Shown: positions 51,391-60,382, counted from the first letter of the stretch. The stretch is 64,000 nt of DNA from an uncultured Candidatus Saccharibacteria bacterium (GCA_946222675.1 CAMIMA010000001.1:124001-188000); one strand, 5' to 3'. Numbers and translations are program-made. The notes: generated by a model from the sequence alone, not told the origin.

Positions 51391-52386
51391 TTAATGTAAT
51401 TTGATATCAATCATATCGTCATCACTAGATGACGCTGCATCTGGTTTAATTATAGCAGAATCCGGCTTATTTGGTAAGATATCTTGATTATTTGGAGTTA
51501 CTACAGGCGCCGGCTTAACCTCCGGAACGGCTTGTGTTGCTACCTTTGGTGCTACTGTAGCTTCCGTTAAATTGTCAGCCAACTGTACACCGTTAAGCAC
51601 TACTGGAGCAACAGGCTGCGCTGGCGTAGTTGACATCTGATAATTGTAATTAGGCAGTGGTGCCACTGGTAGAGTCGGTCGTGGTGGCGTAGATGGCATG
51701 ACCGGCTGAACCGGCATTTGCATCGGCACAGGGGTAGCAGCTGGTGCTGGCGCTGCCGAATTTTTATTATTACGATTATTCTTTTTAACTAAATCGCGCA
51801 TCTTCTGAATAGCATTTGAGCGCACACTCTTAGCTGACTTATCGAGCAACCGATCGATATTTTCCGCATTGCTATCATTTTCATCCATAATATCGCGCGC
51901 ATCAGCAGTTGACGCCATAAAATCTTCATTTAAGTTGTGATTAACCCGCGGCGCGTCTAAGCCACGCGTCGACCAACCCTGAGTATCGGTCAAATTAGCC
52001 AAGAACGACAAGCGCTGCGAAACTTCTTCCGCTTTCAAGTCCTTCGTCTTAATGTCATCCTCGCTAACCGGCGCACCAATCTTCACATTCGGCTCCTCGC
52101 CATCCGCAATCCAAATACGCACCTTTGGCTTTAAGATATAATAACGTACGAGAGCAGCTAAATAAATCTCCATCGGCTGATCTTTACGTAACGGCAAAGC
52201 TAGTACGCCAAACAAAATAACAGCTGGTGCTGGAATAATCGCTAACGGCAACGCCTGCTTACCAAGAAAGAAGGCCATCACGCAGCCACCAAATGCAATC
52301 ATTAGGTAACAAAACTGCCTAAAACTAAATGGGCCGATTAATTTATCATCGGCTTCAACATTCTGTGGCACCTTATATTCTGCCAT
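51391..52386 (-). CDS. PrgI-like T4SS membrane protein with long Pro/Gln-rich tail
   Basis: 331 residues from ATG 52386 (AEYKVPQNVEADDKLIGPFS), which has TATAAT six bases upstream; a start ten codons earlier is less likely. Two transmembrane helices (FCYLMIAFGGCVMAFFLGKQ; LPLAIIPAPAVILFGVLALP) and a conserved LAALVRYYILKPKVRIW region match PrgI (VirB3-like in Gram-positive T4SS). From about residue 150 a long disordered tail rich in Pro, Ala and Val follows, ending acidic (SSDDDMIDIKLH). It is the first gene of the cluster PrgI, TraC-like, VirB4, lipid kinase. Confidence 0.82.
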   Translation of the reverse strand: MAEYKVPQNVEADDKLIGPFSFRQFCYLMIAFGGCVMAFFLGKQALPLAIIPAPAVILFGVLALPLRKDQPMEIYLAALVRYYILKPKVRIWIADGEEPNVKIGAPVSEDDIKTKDLKAEEVSQRLSFLANLTDTQGWSTRGLDAPRVNHNLNEDFMASTADARDIMDENDSNAENIDRLLDKSAKSVRSNAIQKMRDLVKKNNRNNKNSAAPAPAATPVPMQMPVQPVMPSTPPRPTLPVAPLPNYNYQMSTTPAQPVAPVVLNGVQLADNLTEATVAPKVATQAVPEVKPAPVVTPNNQDILPNKPDSAIIKPDAASSSDDDMIDIKLH

Positions 52387-52392
52387 ATCATT

Positions 52393-52470
52393 ATTATAAC
52401 ATATTAAAATAAACATAAGTATATTGTCTTATTTACACTATTTGCCACATGACACAAAAACAGTTATTAT
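52393..52470. promoter_or_regulatory. Divergent promoters of the T4SS ATPase cluster and ABC exporter
   Basis: Minus strand TATAAT (52393-52398), six bases from ATG 52386. Plus strand TTGCCA (52442-52447), 17 bases, TATTAT (52465-52470), seven bases from ATG 52478. Both would be leaderless. Confidence 0.6.
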
Positions 52471-52477
52471 AGTAGTA

Positions 52478-53287
52478 ATGAAGGATGTGGTTGAAGGCGA
52501 ATTAAAGCCGTTAATTTTGTTACGTAGTCTTACCAAGACTTTTGGCTTTGACGACCAGGCGATTAACGCGCTATACCATGTCGATTTAGAGATTCAGCAT
52601 GGCGAATTCGTCGCCATCATGGGGCCATCGGGCTGTGGCAAAACTACGTTATTGCAACACATTGGCTTACTCGAAAAGCCAACCAGCGGTGAATATCTGT
52701 TTAATAATAAAAACGTCGAGCGCTTCGGTGGTAATCGCAAGGCGCACATTCGCAACCGTGAGATTGGCTTCGTTTTTCAAAATTTCAACCTCGTGCCAAC
52801 TCTCACCGTACTCGATAACGTCGTCCTGCCACTCAACTATCGCCGCGGCTTCAGTTACAAGAATCTTGAGCGTGCCAGCGAGTTACTAAAGACCTTTGGC
52901 CTCGCCCTCCGCGAGTATTACATGCCCGACCAGCTCTCGGGTGGTCAAATGCAACGTGTCGCGATTGCCCGAGCGCTCATTAATAGCCCTAAAATCATCT
53001 TAGCTGACGAACCAACTGGTAATCTTGATTCAAAAAACAGTGATATCATCATGCAAGAATTAACCCGCCTCCACCGCGCCGGCAACACTATTCTGATGGT
53101 AACGCACAACCCAGAGCTTCTTAAGTACGCCAGCCGCGTCATTTATATGAAGGACGGTAAAATCGACCGCGACGAAGAGCTTACTGAAACCGCCGCCTTT
53201 AAGGTAACCAAACGCACCATCAATGCGCGCCGCCGCGACAAAGGTCGCAAATATCAGAAGCGCACTCGGGCAGGGAGGACTAAATAA
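52478..53287 (+). CDS. MacB/LolD-type ABC transporter ATP-binding protein
   Basis: 269 residues from ATG 52478, chosen because a promoter places transcription there; an earlier in-frame ATG lies upstream of the -10 box. Walker A is MGPSGCGKTTL, Q-loop FVFQNFNLVPTL, signature LSGGQMQRVAIA, Walker B ILADEPTGNLD, H-loop VTHN. The basic C-terminal extension (RRRDKGRKYQKRTRAGRTK) is unusual. It pairs with the permease that begins on its stop codon. Confidence 0.93.
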   Translation: MKDVVEGELKPLILLRSLTKTFGFDDQAINALYHVDLEIQHGEFVAIMGPSGCGKTTLLQHIGLLEKPTSGEYLFNNKNVERFGGNRKAHIRNREIGFVFQNFNLVPTLTVLDNVVLPLNYRRGFSYKNLERASELLKTFGLALREYYMPDQLSGGQMQRVAIARALINSPKIILADEPTGNLDSKNSDIIMQELTRLHRAGNTILMVTHNPELLKYASRVIYMKDGKIDRDEELTETAAFKVTKRTINARRRDKGRKYQKRTRAGRTK

Positions 53288-54474
53288 TGTTATCAGTTAA
53301 ACTAGCCAAGGCGAGCCTCAGGAGTCACCGCTTCCGCAGTATCGTCGCCACCGCTGGCGTAGTGGTTGGCGTGTTTATGATTTCACTCAGCCTTATCATC
53401 AGCGACTGCATTGGGGCAGGTATCAAGCGCCAAATTAATCAGTTTAATAATAAAACTGCCATTGTTAACGGTGGTGACGCACTTGACCAATTCGGCCTCA
53501 CAAAAGTACCAAGCGCTACTTTAAGTAACGATGACCTCCGGCTCATTAATAATAATTCCGCCGTCGGCTACACCGTAGCTACCTCAATTATCCGCACCGA
53601 TCTCAGTACTAGTAAACGTCATATCGACCGCGCCACCTTAGCTGCCACTACGGCAAATTTTCAATCCGCCCTCGGGCTCAAGGTTATCAGCGGCAACTGG
53701 TTTGACCAAAATGATACCCATAAAAATTGGCTAATTTTGGGCCACGATTTAGCACAACAGCTCATCGGTACCACTGTGGCACATAATCAAATTGTCAATA
53801 TCGAAGGCGAGGCTTTTACCGTGATTGGCGTCCTCGCTCGGGTTGGACAACCGCTGTCACTCCTCGGTTACAACGTCGACCAAGCCGCCTTTATGCACTT
53901 GCAACGCGGACAAAGCCTCTTTAACACCACACGCCTTAGCCAAATTATTGCCTACCCGAGCAATAAGAACACTGCCATCGACCAAACTTTGTTTAGCACG
54001 CTCGCTAGCCAACATAATGACAAGAGTGAGTACTCTGTCATGAACACCACTGACGTCACGCGTCAATTGCAACACACATTACACGTTGTGCAATACTTCA
54101 TCTTTGCCTTTGCCGGATTATCACTCCTAATTAGCGGCATCAGCATTATGAATATTATGCTAGTTGGGGTAGTTGAACGGCGACGCGAAATCGGCATTCG
54201 TAAAGCCGTAGGTGCAACCAATGGCAACATCCTAATGCAATTCTTAATGGAGTCACTCATCACCTCAGTCAATGGTGGTATCATTGGGCTGATACTTGCT
54301 TACCTCATTGCTTACATCACTACTTTTTATCTATCACTCAACCTCGTGTTTAGTCTCAACGCTGTCATCTTCGGCTTTGTCTTGCCAATCGCGGTCGGCA
54401 TCTTCTTTGGCCTCTATCCAGCATGGCGCGCTGCAAAAAGCGACGTTATTTCCGCCCTCCGCCAGCTAACTTAA
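53287..54474 (+). CDS. MacB/FtsX-type ABC transporter permease
   Basis: 395 residues. N-terminal helix (FRSIVATAGVVVGVFMISLS), a large external MacB-PCD-like domain (about 45-265), and three C-terminal helices with the FtsX core (GVVERRREIGIRKAVGA; LPIAVGIFFGLYPAWRAAKS). MacB-type exporters move peptides, lipoproteins or antibiotics from the outer face of the membrane. Substrate unknown. It converges with recF, overlapping by nine bases. Confidence 0.92.
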   Translation: MLSVKLAKASLRSHRFRSIVATAGVVVGVFMISLSLIISDCIGAGIKRQINQFNNKTAIVNGGDALDQFGLTKVPSATLSNDDLRLINNNSAVGYTVATSIIRTDLSTSKRHIDRATLAATTANFQSALGLKVISGNWFDQNDTHKNWLILGHDLAQQLIGTTVAHNQIVNIEGEAFTVIGVLARVGQPLSLLGYNVDQAAFMHLQRGQSLFNTTRLSQIIAYPSNKNTAIDQTLFSTLASQHNDKSEYSVMNTTDVTRQLQHTLHVVQYFIFAFAGLSLLISGISIMNIMLVGVVERRREIGIRKAVGATNGNILMQFLMESLITSVNGGIIGLILAYLIAYITTFYLSLNLVFSLNAVIFGFVLPIAVGIFFGLYPAWRAAKSDVISALRQLT

Positions 54475-55473
54475 TTCAATGTGATGATAGTCGCCACCAC
54501 TATAAGACAGGGTGGTGGCGATAGTGTTGTGCTGAAAAATATCTGTCGCGTAAAGGTTAGCGCGATGCGCAGCATCAAGCTCGGAATCAATATCATCTAG
54601 TAGTATTACCGCCTCAGGATAATGCTGACACACCACGTCCGCAATCACCGCGAGTAGTGCAAATAAAATCGTGCGATTCTCACCACGCGAAGCGTTTAGC
54701 TTCGCCGCCTTATGGTTAAACCGAAACTCAAAGTCATCCTTTTGCGCTCCCACTGGAGTAGTAACACCATCGTAGCTCCGCCTCAGTTCCGCCATAATGT
54801 GTTCCACTGTCGCGGGCGCGCCTGCTTGAAACTTTAATTCAACCGTATCTGACCGCCCAGCAATCGACTGGTATTGTGCCACGATTGATTGGTTAATTAG
54901 CTGCACCAAACGCCGTCGCCGCGCCGAGATTTGCGCAGACAACTGGCTGAATTGAATATCCCAGACTAACAGTTCACTGGGGTCACAATAATCTTGCTTT
55001 AGTAGACTATTACGCTGACGTAGCACTCGAGCAAACTTATTAACCTCCGTCTGATGCGCAGGGTCCAAAACACTAATGGCGCGGTCAAAGAAATCTCGCC
55101 GCCGCGATGGCGAACCATACAGCATTTGCATGTCGTTTGGCTCAAATAATAGCACTGGCACGCGTTGCGAAGTAGGGAAGCGGTGGTAACTGTGATCGTT
55201 AATAATAAACGTCTTCGTGCCTGCTTGATATTTTACCGTTCTCACCGCATCGTCGCGTGTTAAATCAATCCGCCACCAGTTAAATTCATCCGCCGGCTGG
55301 CGCACCATCTCATCAAAATTCGAGCGCCAGCTTTTGCCCATCAGTGCCACATATACCGCCTCCAGTAGTGTCGTCTTGCCACTACCATTCGGACCGGTGA
55401 TAATATTCATCCCGTCAGTGAATTCCACCTGATAATGCTGGTGGGAGCGAAAATTATTTACTACTAGCTTCAT
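54466..55473 (-). CDS. recF: DNA replication and repair protein RecF
   Basis: 335 residues. Walker A GPNGSGKTT (28-36), start KLVVNNFRSHQHYQVEF, ABC-type signature region ASRGENRTILFALLAVI, Walker B EAVILLDDIDSELD. RecF loads RecA at gaps with RecO and RecR. It starts on the dnaN stop codon (TAATG), the usual dnaN-recF arrangement. Confidence 0.95.
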   Translation of the reverse strand: MKLVVNNFRSHQHYQVEFTDGMNIITGPNGSGKTTLLEAVYVALMGKSWRSNFDEMVRQPADEFNWWRIDLTRDDAVRTVKYQAGTKTFIINDHSYHRFPTSQRVPVLLFEPNDMQMLYGSPSRRRDFFDRAISVLDPAHQTEVNKFARVLRQRNSLLKQDYCDPSELLVWDIQFSQLSAQISARRRRLVQLINQSIVAQYQSIAGRSDTVELKFQAGAPATVEHIMAELRRSYDGVTTPVGAQKDDFEFRFNHKAAKLNASRGENRTILFALLAVIADVVCQHYPEAVILLDDIDSELDAAHRANLYATDIFQHNTIATTLSYSGGDYHHIELS

Positions 55474-56555
55474 TAGTTGCGCATCGGCATGACTAGATGG
55501 AGGTAATCATCTTGGTCGCCAGTTAAAACAATTGGCGTCATGCCGCCGTCCGTGTGAACTGTCACATCATCGCCGTGTAAGCAATTGAGCGCCTCAATGA
55601 GGTAACGACAATTGACATTAAATGCCACATCGCCGCCCTCAGCTTGTACCGCCAGCTCCGAGCTATTAATGCCCATCTGGCCAGCCACCGAACGCACCTT
55701 CATCACATTGCCTTCAACTTTAATAATGATGGTGTTGTTTGGGCGCGAAAACGGCTCCGCAATCTTCGCTGCCTTCATCCATTCGGCGCGATTCAGCGTC
55801 ACAGTAAACTTAGTATTCTTTGGAATTAAGCCAGCGTAATTGATATATTTGCCGTCAATTAAGCGTGAAGTTACACGGGCATTGGCTGCCACGAAGCTAA
55901 CTTGGTCGTCACTATACTTAATTAGTACCGTGTCGCTGTCTGCTGCAATACGCGTAGCATCCTGCAGAGCGCGGTAGGGTACGATCATCTTTACTTCGTG
56001 ATCAAGTTTCATTAACTTCAATTCTGCCAAGCGGTAGCCGTCGGTCGCAACAAGGTGTAATAATCCATCGTCATCAGTATCAAAGCAGACGCCATTTAGC
56101 AATGGACGCGAAGCATCAGTACTAGCTGCGTTTGAAACTCGCGTCACTATCTCTTTCAGTACCTCGGCACTTAACTCAAGCGAGTTCGCCTCATTTGACT
56201 CGGGGATGGCGGGGTAGTCCTCCGGATCAACAGCATTAATAGTTGACTGATACGTGCCTGCCTTAATGTAAATTAGATTGTTTTTTACCTCGATTTCAAC
56301 TTCAGTATTTGGCAAATTACAGATAAACTCCGTCAGCACCTTCGCAGGCACCGCAATCGCACCCTCAGCCTCCACTTGAGCAGCGATAGTGTCAACCATA
56401 ACGACCTCTAAATTAGTGGCGATGACAATTAACTTATTGACGTCCGTACGCAATAACACATTACCGAGCATTGGATTACCAGACTGTGCGATAGCAATCC
56501 GTGATACATTACCTAATGCCTTTGCTAGGTCGTTTTGTGCAACTGTTAGCTTCAT
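55473..56555 (-). CDS. dnaN: DNA polymerase III beta sliding clamp
   Basis: 360 residues, normal length, three clamp domains. Start KLTVAQNDLAKALGNVSRIA; characteristic ATNLEVVMVDTI, LVATDGYRLAELKL and the C-terminal PIVLTGDQDDYLHLVMPMRN. It rings DNA and tethers the polymerase. AAAGGAGG precedes the ATG. It directly follows the origin spacer. Confidence 0.97.
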   Translation of the reverse strand: MKLTVAQNDLAKALGNVSRIAIAQSGNPMLGNVLLRTDVNKLIVIATNLEVVMVDTIAAQVEAEGAIAVPAKVLTEFICNLPNTEVEIEVKNNLIYIKAGTYQSTINAVDPEDYPAIPESNEANSLELSAEVLKEIVTRVSNAASTDASRPLLNGVCFDTDDDGLLHLVATDGYRLAELKLMKLDHEVKMIVPYRALQDATRIAADSDTVLIKYSDDQVSFVAANARVTSRLIDGKYINYAGLIPKNTKFTVTLNRAEWMKAAKIAEPFSRPNNTIIIKVEGNVMKVRSVAGQMGINSSELAVQAEGGDVAFNVNCRYLIEALNCLHGDDVTVHTDGGMTPIVLTGDQDDYLHLVMPMRN

Positions 56556-56822
56556 TCTAAACCTCCTTTATTAAATAAATAATAATCATAATAATAAGTC
56601 CTGTGGAAAGTGTGGAAAACCAGTTGATAACTCTGGTAAAGCGCACTTTTCGCGGTGGATAAAAATTGTGGAAAGCAGTGTAAAAGTTGTGGGCTATGGA
56701 ATAGTTTTACACGGCGGGTTGATTGGGTTGTTAATGTTATGCACAATGCGCCAAAATAATACACAAGTTTTACCGCAGCTAGACCACAAGTTGTCCACGG
56801 GTTTTCCACAGGTGAAGCCGCG
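56556..56822. other. Probable replication origin oriC (dnaA-dnaN spacer)
   Basis: A 267-base spacer with a cluster of DnaA-box-like nonamers: TGTGGAAA at 56602-56609 and 56611-56618 (head to tail), TTGTGGAAA 56666-56674, TTTTCCACA 56802-56810, and weaker ones at 56656-56663 and 56686-56693. Next to the tandem boxes is an AT tract of trinucleotide period (TAATAATCATAATAATAAG, about 56580-56599), a candidate unwinding element similar to DnaA-trios. By hand count the plus strand is C-rich over dnaN and G-rich over dnaA, so the skew changes sign here. Confidence 0.85.
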
Positions 56823-58214
56823 CTAAGCATACAACTCCTCCTTGATTGCGGCGACCTTATTGCGAATCTCTACATCGAGCTTAATCTGGGTCTCAATTTT
56901 TTGAATGGAGTGCATAGCCGTGGTGTGGTCGTTACGTCCGAGCTCATGTGCGATTTGCGGATAACTGAGATGGAGCTCACTGCGCAAAAGGTACATGGCA
57001 ATTTGGCGCGGCAGGGCGATGTTGGCGCTGCGCGACGAAGATTTAATTTCTGAGACTTTAATCTCAAAGAAACGAGCTGTCTTGTCAACAACTTGGCGTG
57101 AAGTTAGGTGGCGCGACGGACTTGGTCGGGCGCTAGAGAGAATAGCGGCGGCAAATTCAACGGTCGGCGTGTTGTTCTGCATTTCAGCATAGGCCATCAC
57201 CTGATTGAGCGCACCTTCAAGTTCGCGAACGTTAGTGCGAACAGTCTTGGCAATGTACTCGGCAGTCTCGCGCGGTAGCTCGATGGTGTTATTGAGCGCG
57301 GCCTTGGCCTCAATAATAGCGACGCGTGTCTCATACTCCGGTAGGTTGACATCTACCATCATACCCATCTGGAAGCGGCTACGCAGGCGGTCAGTTAGGG
57401 TTGGAATTTCAGCCGGCGGACGGTCGGAGCTAATTACAATCTGGCGATTGGCTTGATGTAGAGCGTTGAAGGTATTAAAGAACGCCTCCTCAGTTTTACC
57501 CTTGCCGGCGATAAACTGAATATCGTCAATAATCAGCGCATCGAGCTCACGATACTTGCGCGTAAAGGCCTCGGGTGTCTTGTTGCGAACGTGATAAATA
57601 AAGTCATTAACGAACTCTTCAGTGGTGGCATAGAGCACCTTGCGTGAGTGGTCGTCGTGGTAAATGGCGTTGCCAATAGCCTGAATTAGGTGAGTTTTAC
57701 CGAGGCCAACGCCACCGTAGACGAAGACAGGGTTGTAATGCTCGCCGGGATGCTTGGCGGCAGCTTGGGCGGCAGTGTAGGCAAATTGGTTACACGAGCC
57801 GACAATGAAGTTGTCAAAGGTGTAGCGGCTATTGAGATGTGACTCGAAGCGTGCTACCGCCTTAGTTGGGCGCGAGGTAATATCATCACTAATCACTACC
57901 ACTTCTTCTTGGTCGGCTGACTTTTTATTACCACCCTTGTGAATCGAAAAGACTAGCTTTGGTTTACTGACTGCTGGGTTTAGTTTAGCGAGTCGAGTTA
58001 CGATGATGTCGTAAAACTTAGTTTCAAACTGAGTCTTATACATGAAGTTTTTGACTTCAAAGTGGTAAGTGTCGCCGTCGAGGCGGGTGAGTTTGATGGC
58101 GGAATTGTCTTGCCAAAACAGCTTGAAGCTCATGTCAGAGACGGCTTTATCAAGCTTGACCTCGGCCAGCACTGATTGCCACAAGGCGGATAGACTTGTC
58201 TCGTTTTGCTCCAT
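56823..58214 (-). CDS. dnaA: Chromosomal replication initiator DnaA
   Basis: 463 residues from ATG 58214 (GAGGG upstream); an in-frame start 32 codons earlier would read into the DnaA-box cluster. Domain I at the N-terminus, Walker A VYGGVGLGKTHL, Walker B ALIIDDIQFIAGK, arginine-finger/sensor region TLTDRLRSRFQMG, and DNA-binding domain IV with LGRNDHTTAMHSIQKIE. It binds the TTTTCCACA boxes on both sides of its own gene, which suggests autoregulation. It reads toward oriC. Confidence 0.97.
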   Translation of the reverse strand: MEQNETSLSALWQSVLAEVKLDKAVSDMSFKLFWQDNSAIKLTRLDGDTYHFEVKNFMYKTQFETKFYDIIVTRLAKLNPAVSKPKLVFSIHKGGNKKSADQEEVVVISDDITSRPTKAVARFESHLNSRYTFDNFIVGSCNQFAYTAAQAAAKHPGEHYNPVFVYGGVGLGKTHLIQAIGNAIYHDDHSRKVLYATTEEFVNDFIYHVRNKTPEAFTRKYRELDALIIDDIQFIAGKGKTEEAFFNTFNALHQANRQIVISSDRPPAEIPTLTDRLRSRFQMGMMVDVNLPEYETRVAIIEAKAALNNTIELPRETAEYIAKTVRTNVRELEGALNQVMAYAEMQNNTPTVEFAAAILSSARPSPSRHLTSRQVVDKTARFFEIKVSEIKSSSRSANIALPRQIAMYLLRSELHLSYPQIAHELGRNDHTTAMHSIQKIETQIKLDVEIRNKVAAIKEELYA

Positions 58215-58410
58215 CAATTTACCCTCTTCACTAATTAAAATGATACCAAAAATGAGAGTTTTCCACAAGGCAAAAAGGTGGCTGTGGCAAACCACATAGT
58301 TTTTCCACAATTAGTAGCCACCACTGTAAAACCTGTGGAAAACTTGGTATAGGCTGTGGAAAGAACTATTTTAAGTTGAAAAAAATCTATAATATGTTAT
58401 ACTAGCTTAT
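58215..58410. promoter_or_regulatory. dnaA-rpmH spacer with second DnaA-box cluster
   Basis: Four boxes: TTTTCCACA 58259-58267 and 58291-58299, TGTGGAAAA 58334-58342, TGTGGAAA 58355-58362. The rpmH promoter is TTGAAA (58376-58381), 16 bases, TATACT (58398-58403), seven bases before the rpmH ATG. The dnaA transcript starts in the other direction. The boxes can serve both replication control and dnaA autoregulation. Confidence 0.75.
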
Positions 58411-58548
58411 ATGCCAAAGAGAACGTACCAACCAAAGAAGCGACACAACGCCCGCGTACACGGTTTCCGTGCTCGTATGTCAACGAGAGCAGGCCAGCTT
58501 GTCCTAAAGCGCCGCCGCAACAAGCAGCGTGCCAAGATTGCACGCTAA
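58411..58548 (+). CDS. rpmH: Ribosomal protein bL34
   Basis: 45 residues, starting [20 protein letters not shown] and ending [11 protein letters not shown], the typical sequence of this very basic large-subunit protein. It lies at the usual place between dnaA and rnpA. It is probably leaderless (TATACT seven bases upstream). A hairpin terminator or attenuator follows. Confidence 0.97.
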   Translation: MPKRTYQPKKRHNARVHGFRARMSTRAGQLVLKRRRNKQRAKIAR

Positions 58549-58560
58549 GCCCAGCGACTT

Positions 58561-58587
58561 AATATAACGAGCTAGACTCGTTATATT
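58561..58587 (+). terminator. Hairpin between rpmH and rnpA
   Basis: A perfect 11-bp stem AATATAACGAG / CTCGTTATATT with a CTAGA loop followed by TTT. It probably reduces read-through from rpmH into rnpA, so that L34 is made in excess. A TATTAT box (58595-58600) may restart transcription. Confidence 0.75.
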
Positions 58588-58610
58588 TTATAGTTATTAT
58601 TTAATTTATT

Positions 58611-58958
58611 ATGTTACGTCAAACTAATCGTTTTCACGGCCATGCCAGCCTTAAATATCTCTTTAGCCACGGTGCGCAAGCCCGTACGCGGTATTTTAGT
58701 GTGCGAGTAGTGGCGAATCCGCGCCGTCAGCATTCGCGCGCGGCGATTATTGTCAGTAAAAAGCTATTGCATGACGCTGTGCCGCGAAATCGCGCTCGCC
58801 GCCGGATGTATGAGCTGCTGCGTCATCACTTAGGCGACCTTGCTGCTACCACCGACATTGCTGTAACGCTTTATTCAAAGGACGTTTTGACTGCGCCAAG
58901 CGCTGAATTGGAGCGTCAACTAGTGTCGGCTCTAAAACAACTACAAATTACCCACTAA
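58611..58958 (+). CDS. rnpA: Ribonuclease P protein component
   Basis: 115 residues. Signature ARTRYFSVRVVANP, IIVSKKLLHDAVPRNRARRR with the conserved RNR helix. It assists the RNase P RNA in cutting the 5' leader from pre-tRNA. The order rpmH-rnpA-yidC-khpB is the classical one. yidD is missing. Confidence 0.94.
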   Translation: MLRQTNRFHGHASLKYLFSHGAQARTRYFSVRVVANPRRQHSRAAIIVSKKLLHDAVPRNRARRRMYELLRHHLGDLAATTDIAVTLYSKDVLTAPSAELERQLVSALKQLQITH

Positions 58959-58978
58959 AATATGCTAAAATATAGGTA

Positions 58979-59896
58979 ATGAACCTATTTGATGAGATTT
59001 TAACTAAGCCAATTTTTAATGTCTTGGCGTTTATTTATAACTTTGTCGGCGACTTCGGTGTGTCTATTATTATTGTTACTGTAATGATTCGCTTGTTACT
59101 TTGGCCAGTGATGCGTCGTCAGCTTCATCAGTCGAAGTTGATGCGCGAGCTGCAGCCGGAGTTACGTAAGATTCGCCGCCAGACTAAAGATAAGATGGCG
59201 CAATCGACTATGATGATGGCGCTTTATAAGGAACGCGGTGTGAAGCCAGCGGCCTCCATTGTGGCAAACTTAATCCAGCTACCCATCTTGCTTGCGATAT
59301 ATAGTGTAGTGCGGATTATTACCCACTTCAATACCCACGTCGATGCTGCGAATTACATTTACCCAGCTCTTCGTCACTTTGGTCGTATTCCAGAGCTGTT
59401 GACTGCCAATCCGCACGTAACGCTATTTGGGGTAATTGACCTCGATAAGGCGGCGGCAGTGTACGCACCAGCATTAGTTATTGCTCTGCTTGCGGCGCTA
59501 TTTCAGTACATTCAGACTAAGCAGATTTTACCAAAAGATGAAGATACGCGTGGTATTCGGAAGATTTTGAAAGATGCGGCAGGTGGTGAAAAAATTGACC
59601 AATCAGAGATAAATGCGGCGGCGGGGCGCAAGATGGCGTTAATGTCACCACTGATAACCCTAATGATTTCAATGCCATTCCCGAGCGCGGTAGTGCTTTA
59701 CTATGCTGCTTCATCGGCTTTTGCTGTGCTGCAGCAACATATCATTCTTAATAATAGTCAGTCGGAACTCAAGGCAATTAGCCAAGAGCGGTTGAAGCAA
59801 GCGAAGCCAGCCATTGTGCGGCGGAAGCAATTGGCGGAGGAGGTGGAGACCAAGCCAACTCATGTAAAAACCGTAATCCGGCGGAAGACTAAATAA
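58979..59896 (+). CDS. yidC: Membrane protein insertase YidC
   Basis: 305 residues of the Gram-positive/Oxa1 type, without the large periplasmic domain of proteobacterial YidC and without a lipoprotein signal. Five helices; SIIIVTVMIRLLLWPVMRRQ is the core helix with the hydrophilic-groove arginine, and MISMPFPSAVVLYYAASSAF is near the C-terminus. The end is basic for ribosome contact. TAAAAT seven bases upstream indicates a leaderless start. Confidence 0.95.
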   Translation: MNLFDEILTKPIFNVLAFIYNFVGDFGVSIIIVTVMIRLLLWPVMRRQLHQSKLMRELQPELRKIRRQTKDKMAQSTMMMALYKERGVKPAASIVANLIQLPILLAIYSVVRIITHFNTHVDAANYIYPALRHFGRIPELLTANPHVTLFGVIDLDKAAAVYAPALVIALLAALFQYIQTKQILPKDEDTRGIRKILKDAAGGEKIDQSEINAAAGRKMALMSPLITLMISMPFPSAVVLYYAASSAFAVLQQHIILNNSQSELKAISQERLKQAKPAIVRRKQLAEEVETKPTHVKTVIRRKTK

Positions 59897-59905
59897 GGAG
59901 GTAAG

Positions 59906-60370
59906 ATGAACCGAGAAGAATCAATTTTATTTGCCAAGAAGTTCACTGAGGATATGCTATCCTTTTATGGCATCAATGTTGAGGTGTATGCCACAGCTGA
60001 AGAAGAGGTGATTGAGTTATCTGTACCAACAACCTATCTATCGAAGTTGCTAATTGGTCGTAACGGAGAGACTTTACGTAGCTTTCAGACGCTAATTCGT
60101 GCCGCTTTATACCAGCACAACGCCGCGCTGACTCGCGTTAGCCTTGATATCGCAGATTACAAGAAGCGCCATAACGAGCAGTTGGCGCGCGAAGCTGAAG
60201 GCTGGGCGAAGCAGGTGATTGCGACCGGTGGAACAATGGCACTCAAGCCAATGAATGCCGCCGAGCGCCGCGTAGTCCATAATGCTTTAGCAGATTATGG
60301 CCAGTTATCGACTGACAGTGAAGGTGAAGGGCGCGAGCGCCACATCGTTTTGAAGCTCAAAGCGGAATAA
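59906..60370 (+). CDS. khpB: KhpB/Jag RNA-binding protein (KH and R3H domains)
   Basis: 154 residues. KH domain with LLIGRNGETLRSFQTLI (about 50-66) and R3H domain with MNAAERRVVHNALADYGQLS (about 113-132) and GEGRERHIVL. The N-terminal Jag domain is lost. KhpB with KhpA binds many RNAs and affects cell division in Gram-positive bacteria. AAGGAGG precedes the ATG; it is co-transcribed with yidC. Confidence 0.93.
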   Translation: MNREESILFAKKFTEDMLSFYGINVEVYATAEEEVIELSVPTTYLSKLLIGRNGETLRSFQTLIRAALYQHNAALTRVSLDIADYKKRHNEQLAREAEGWAKQVIATGGTMALKPMNAAERRVVHNALADYGQLSTDSEGEGRERHIVLKLKAE

Positions 60371-60382
60371 TTTAATTAGCAT

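Noticed and set aside
7605..53275. GGGCAGGG as a DNA uptake sequence for transformation
   Set aside because: Uptake sequences occur on both strands about equally; this word is seen on one strand only.
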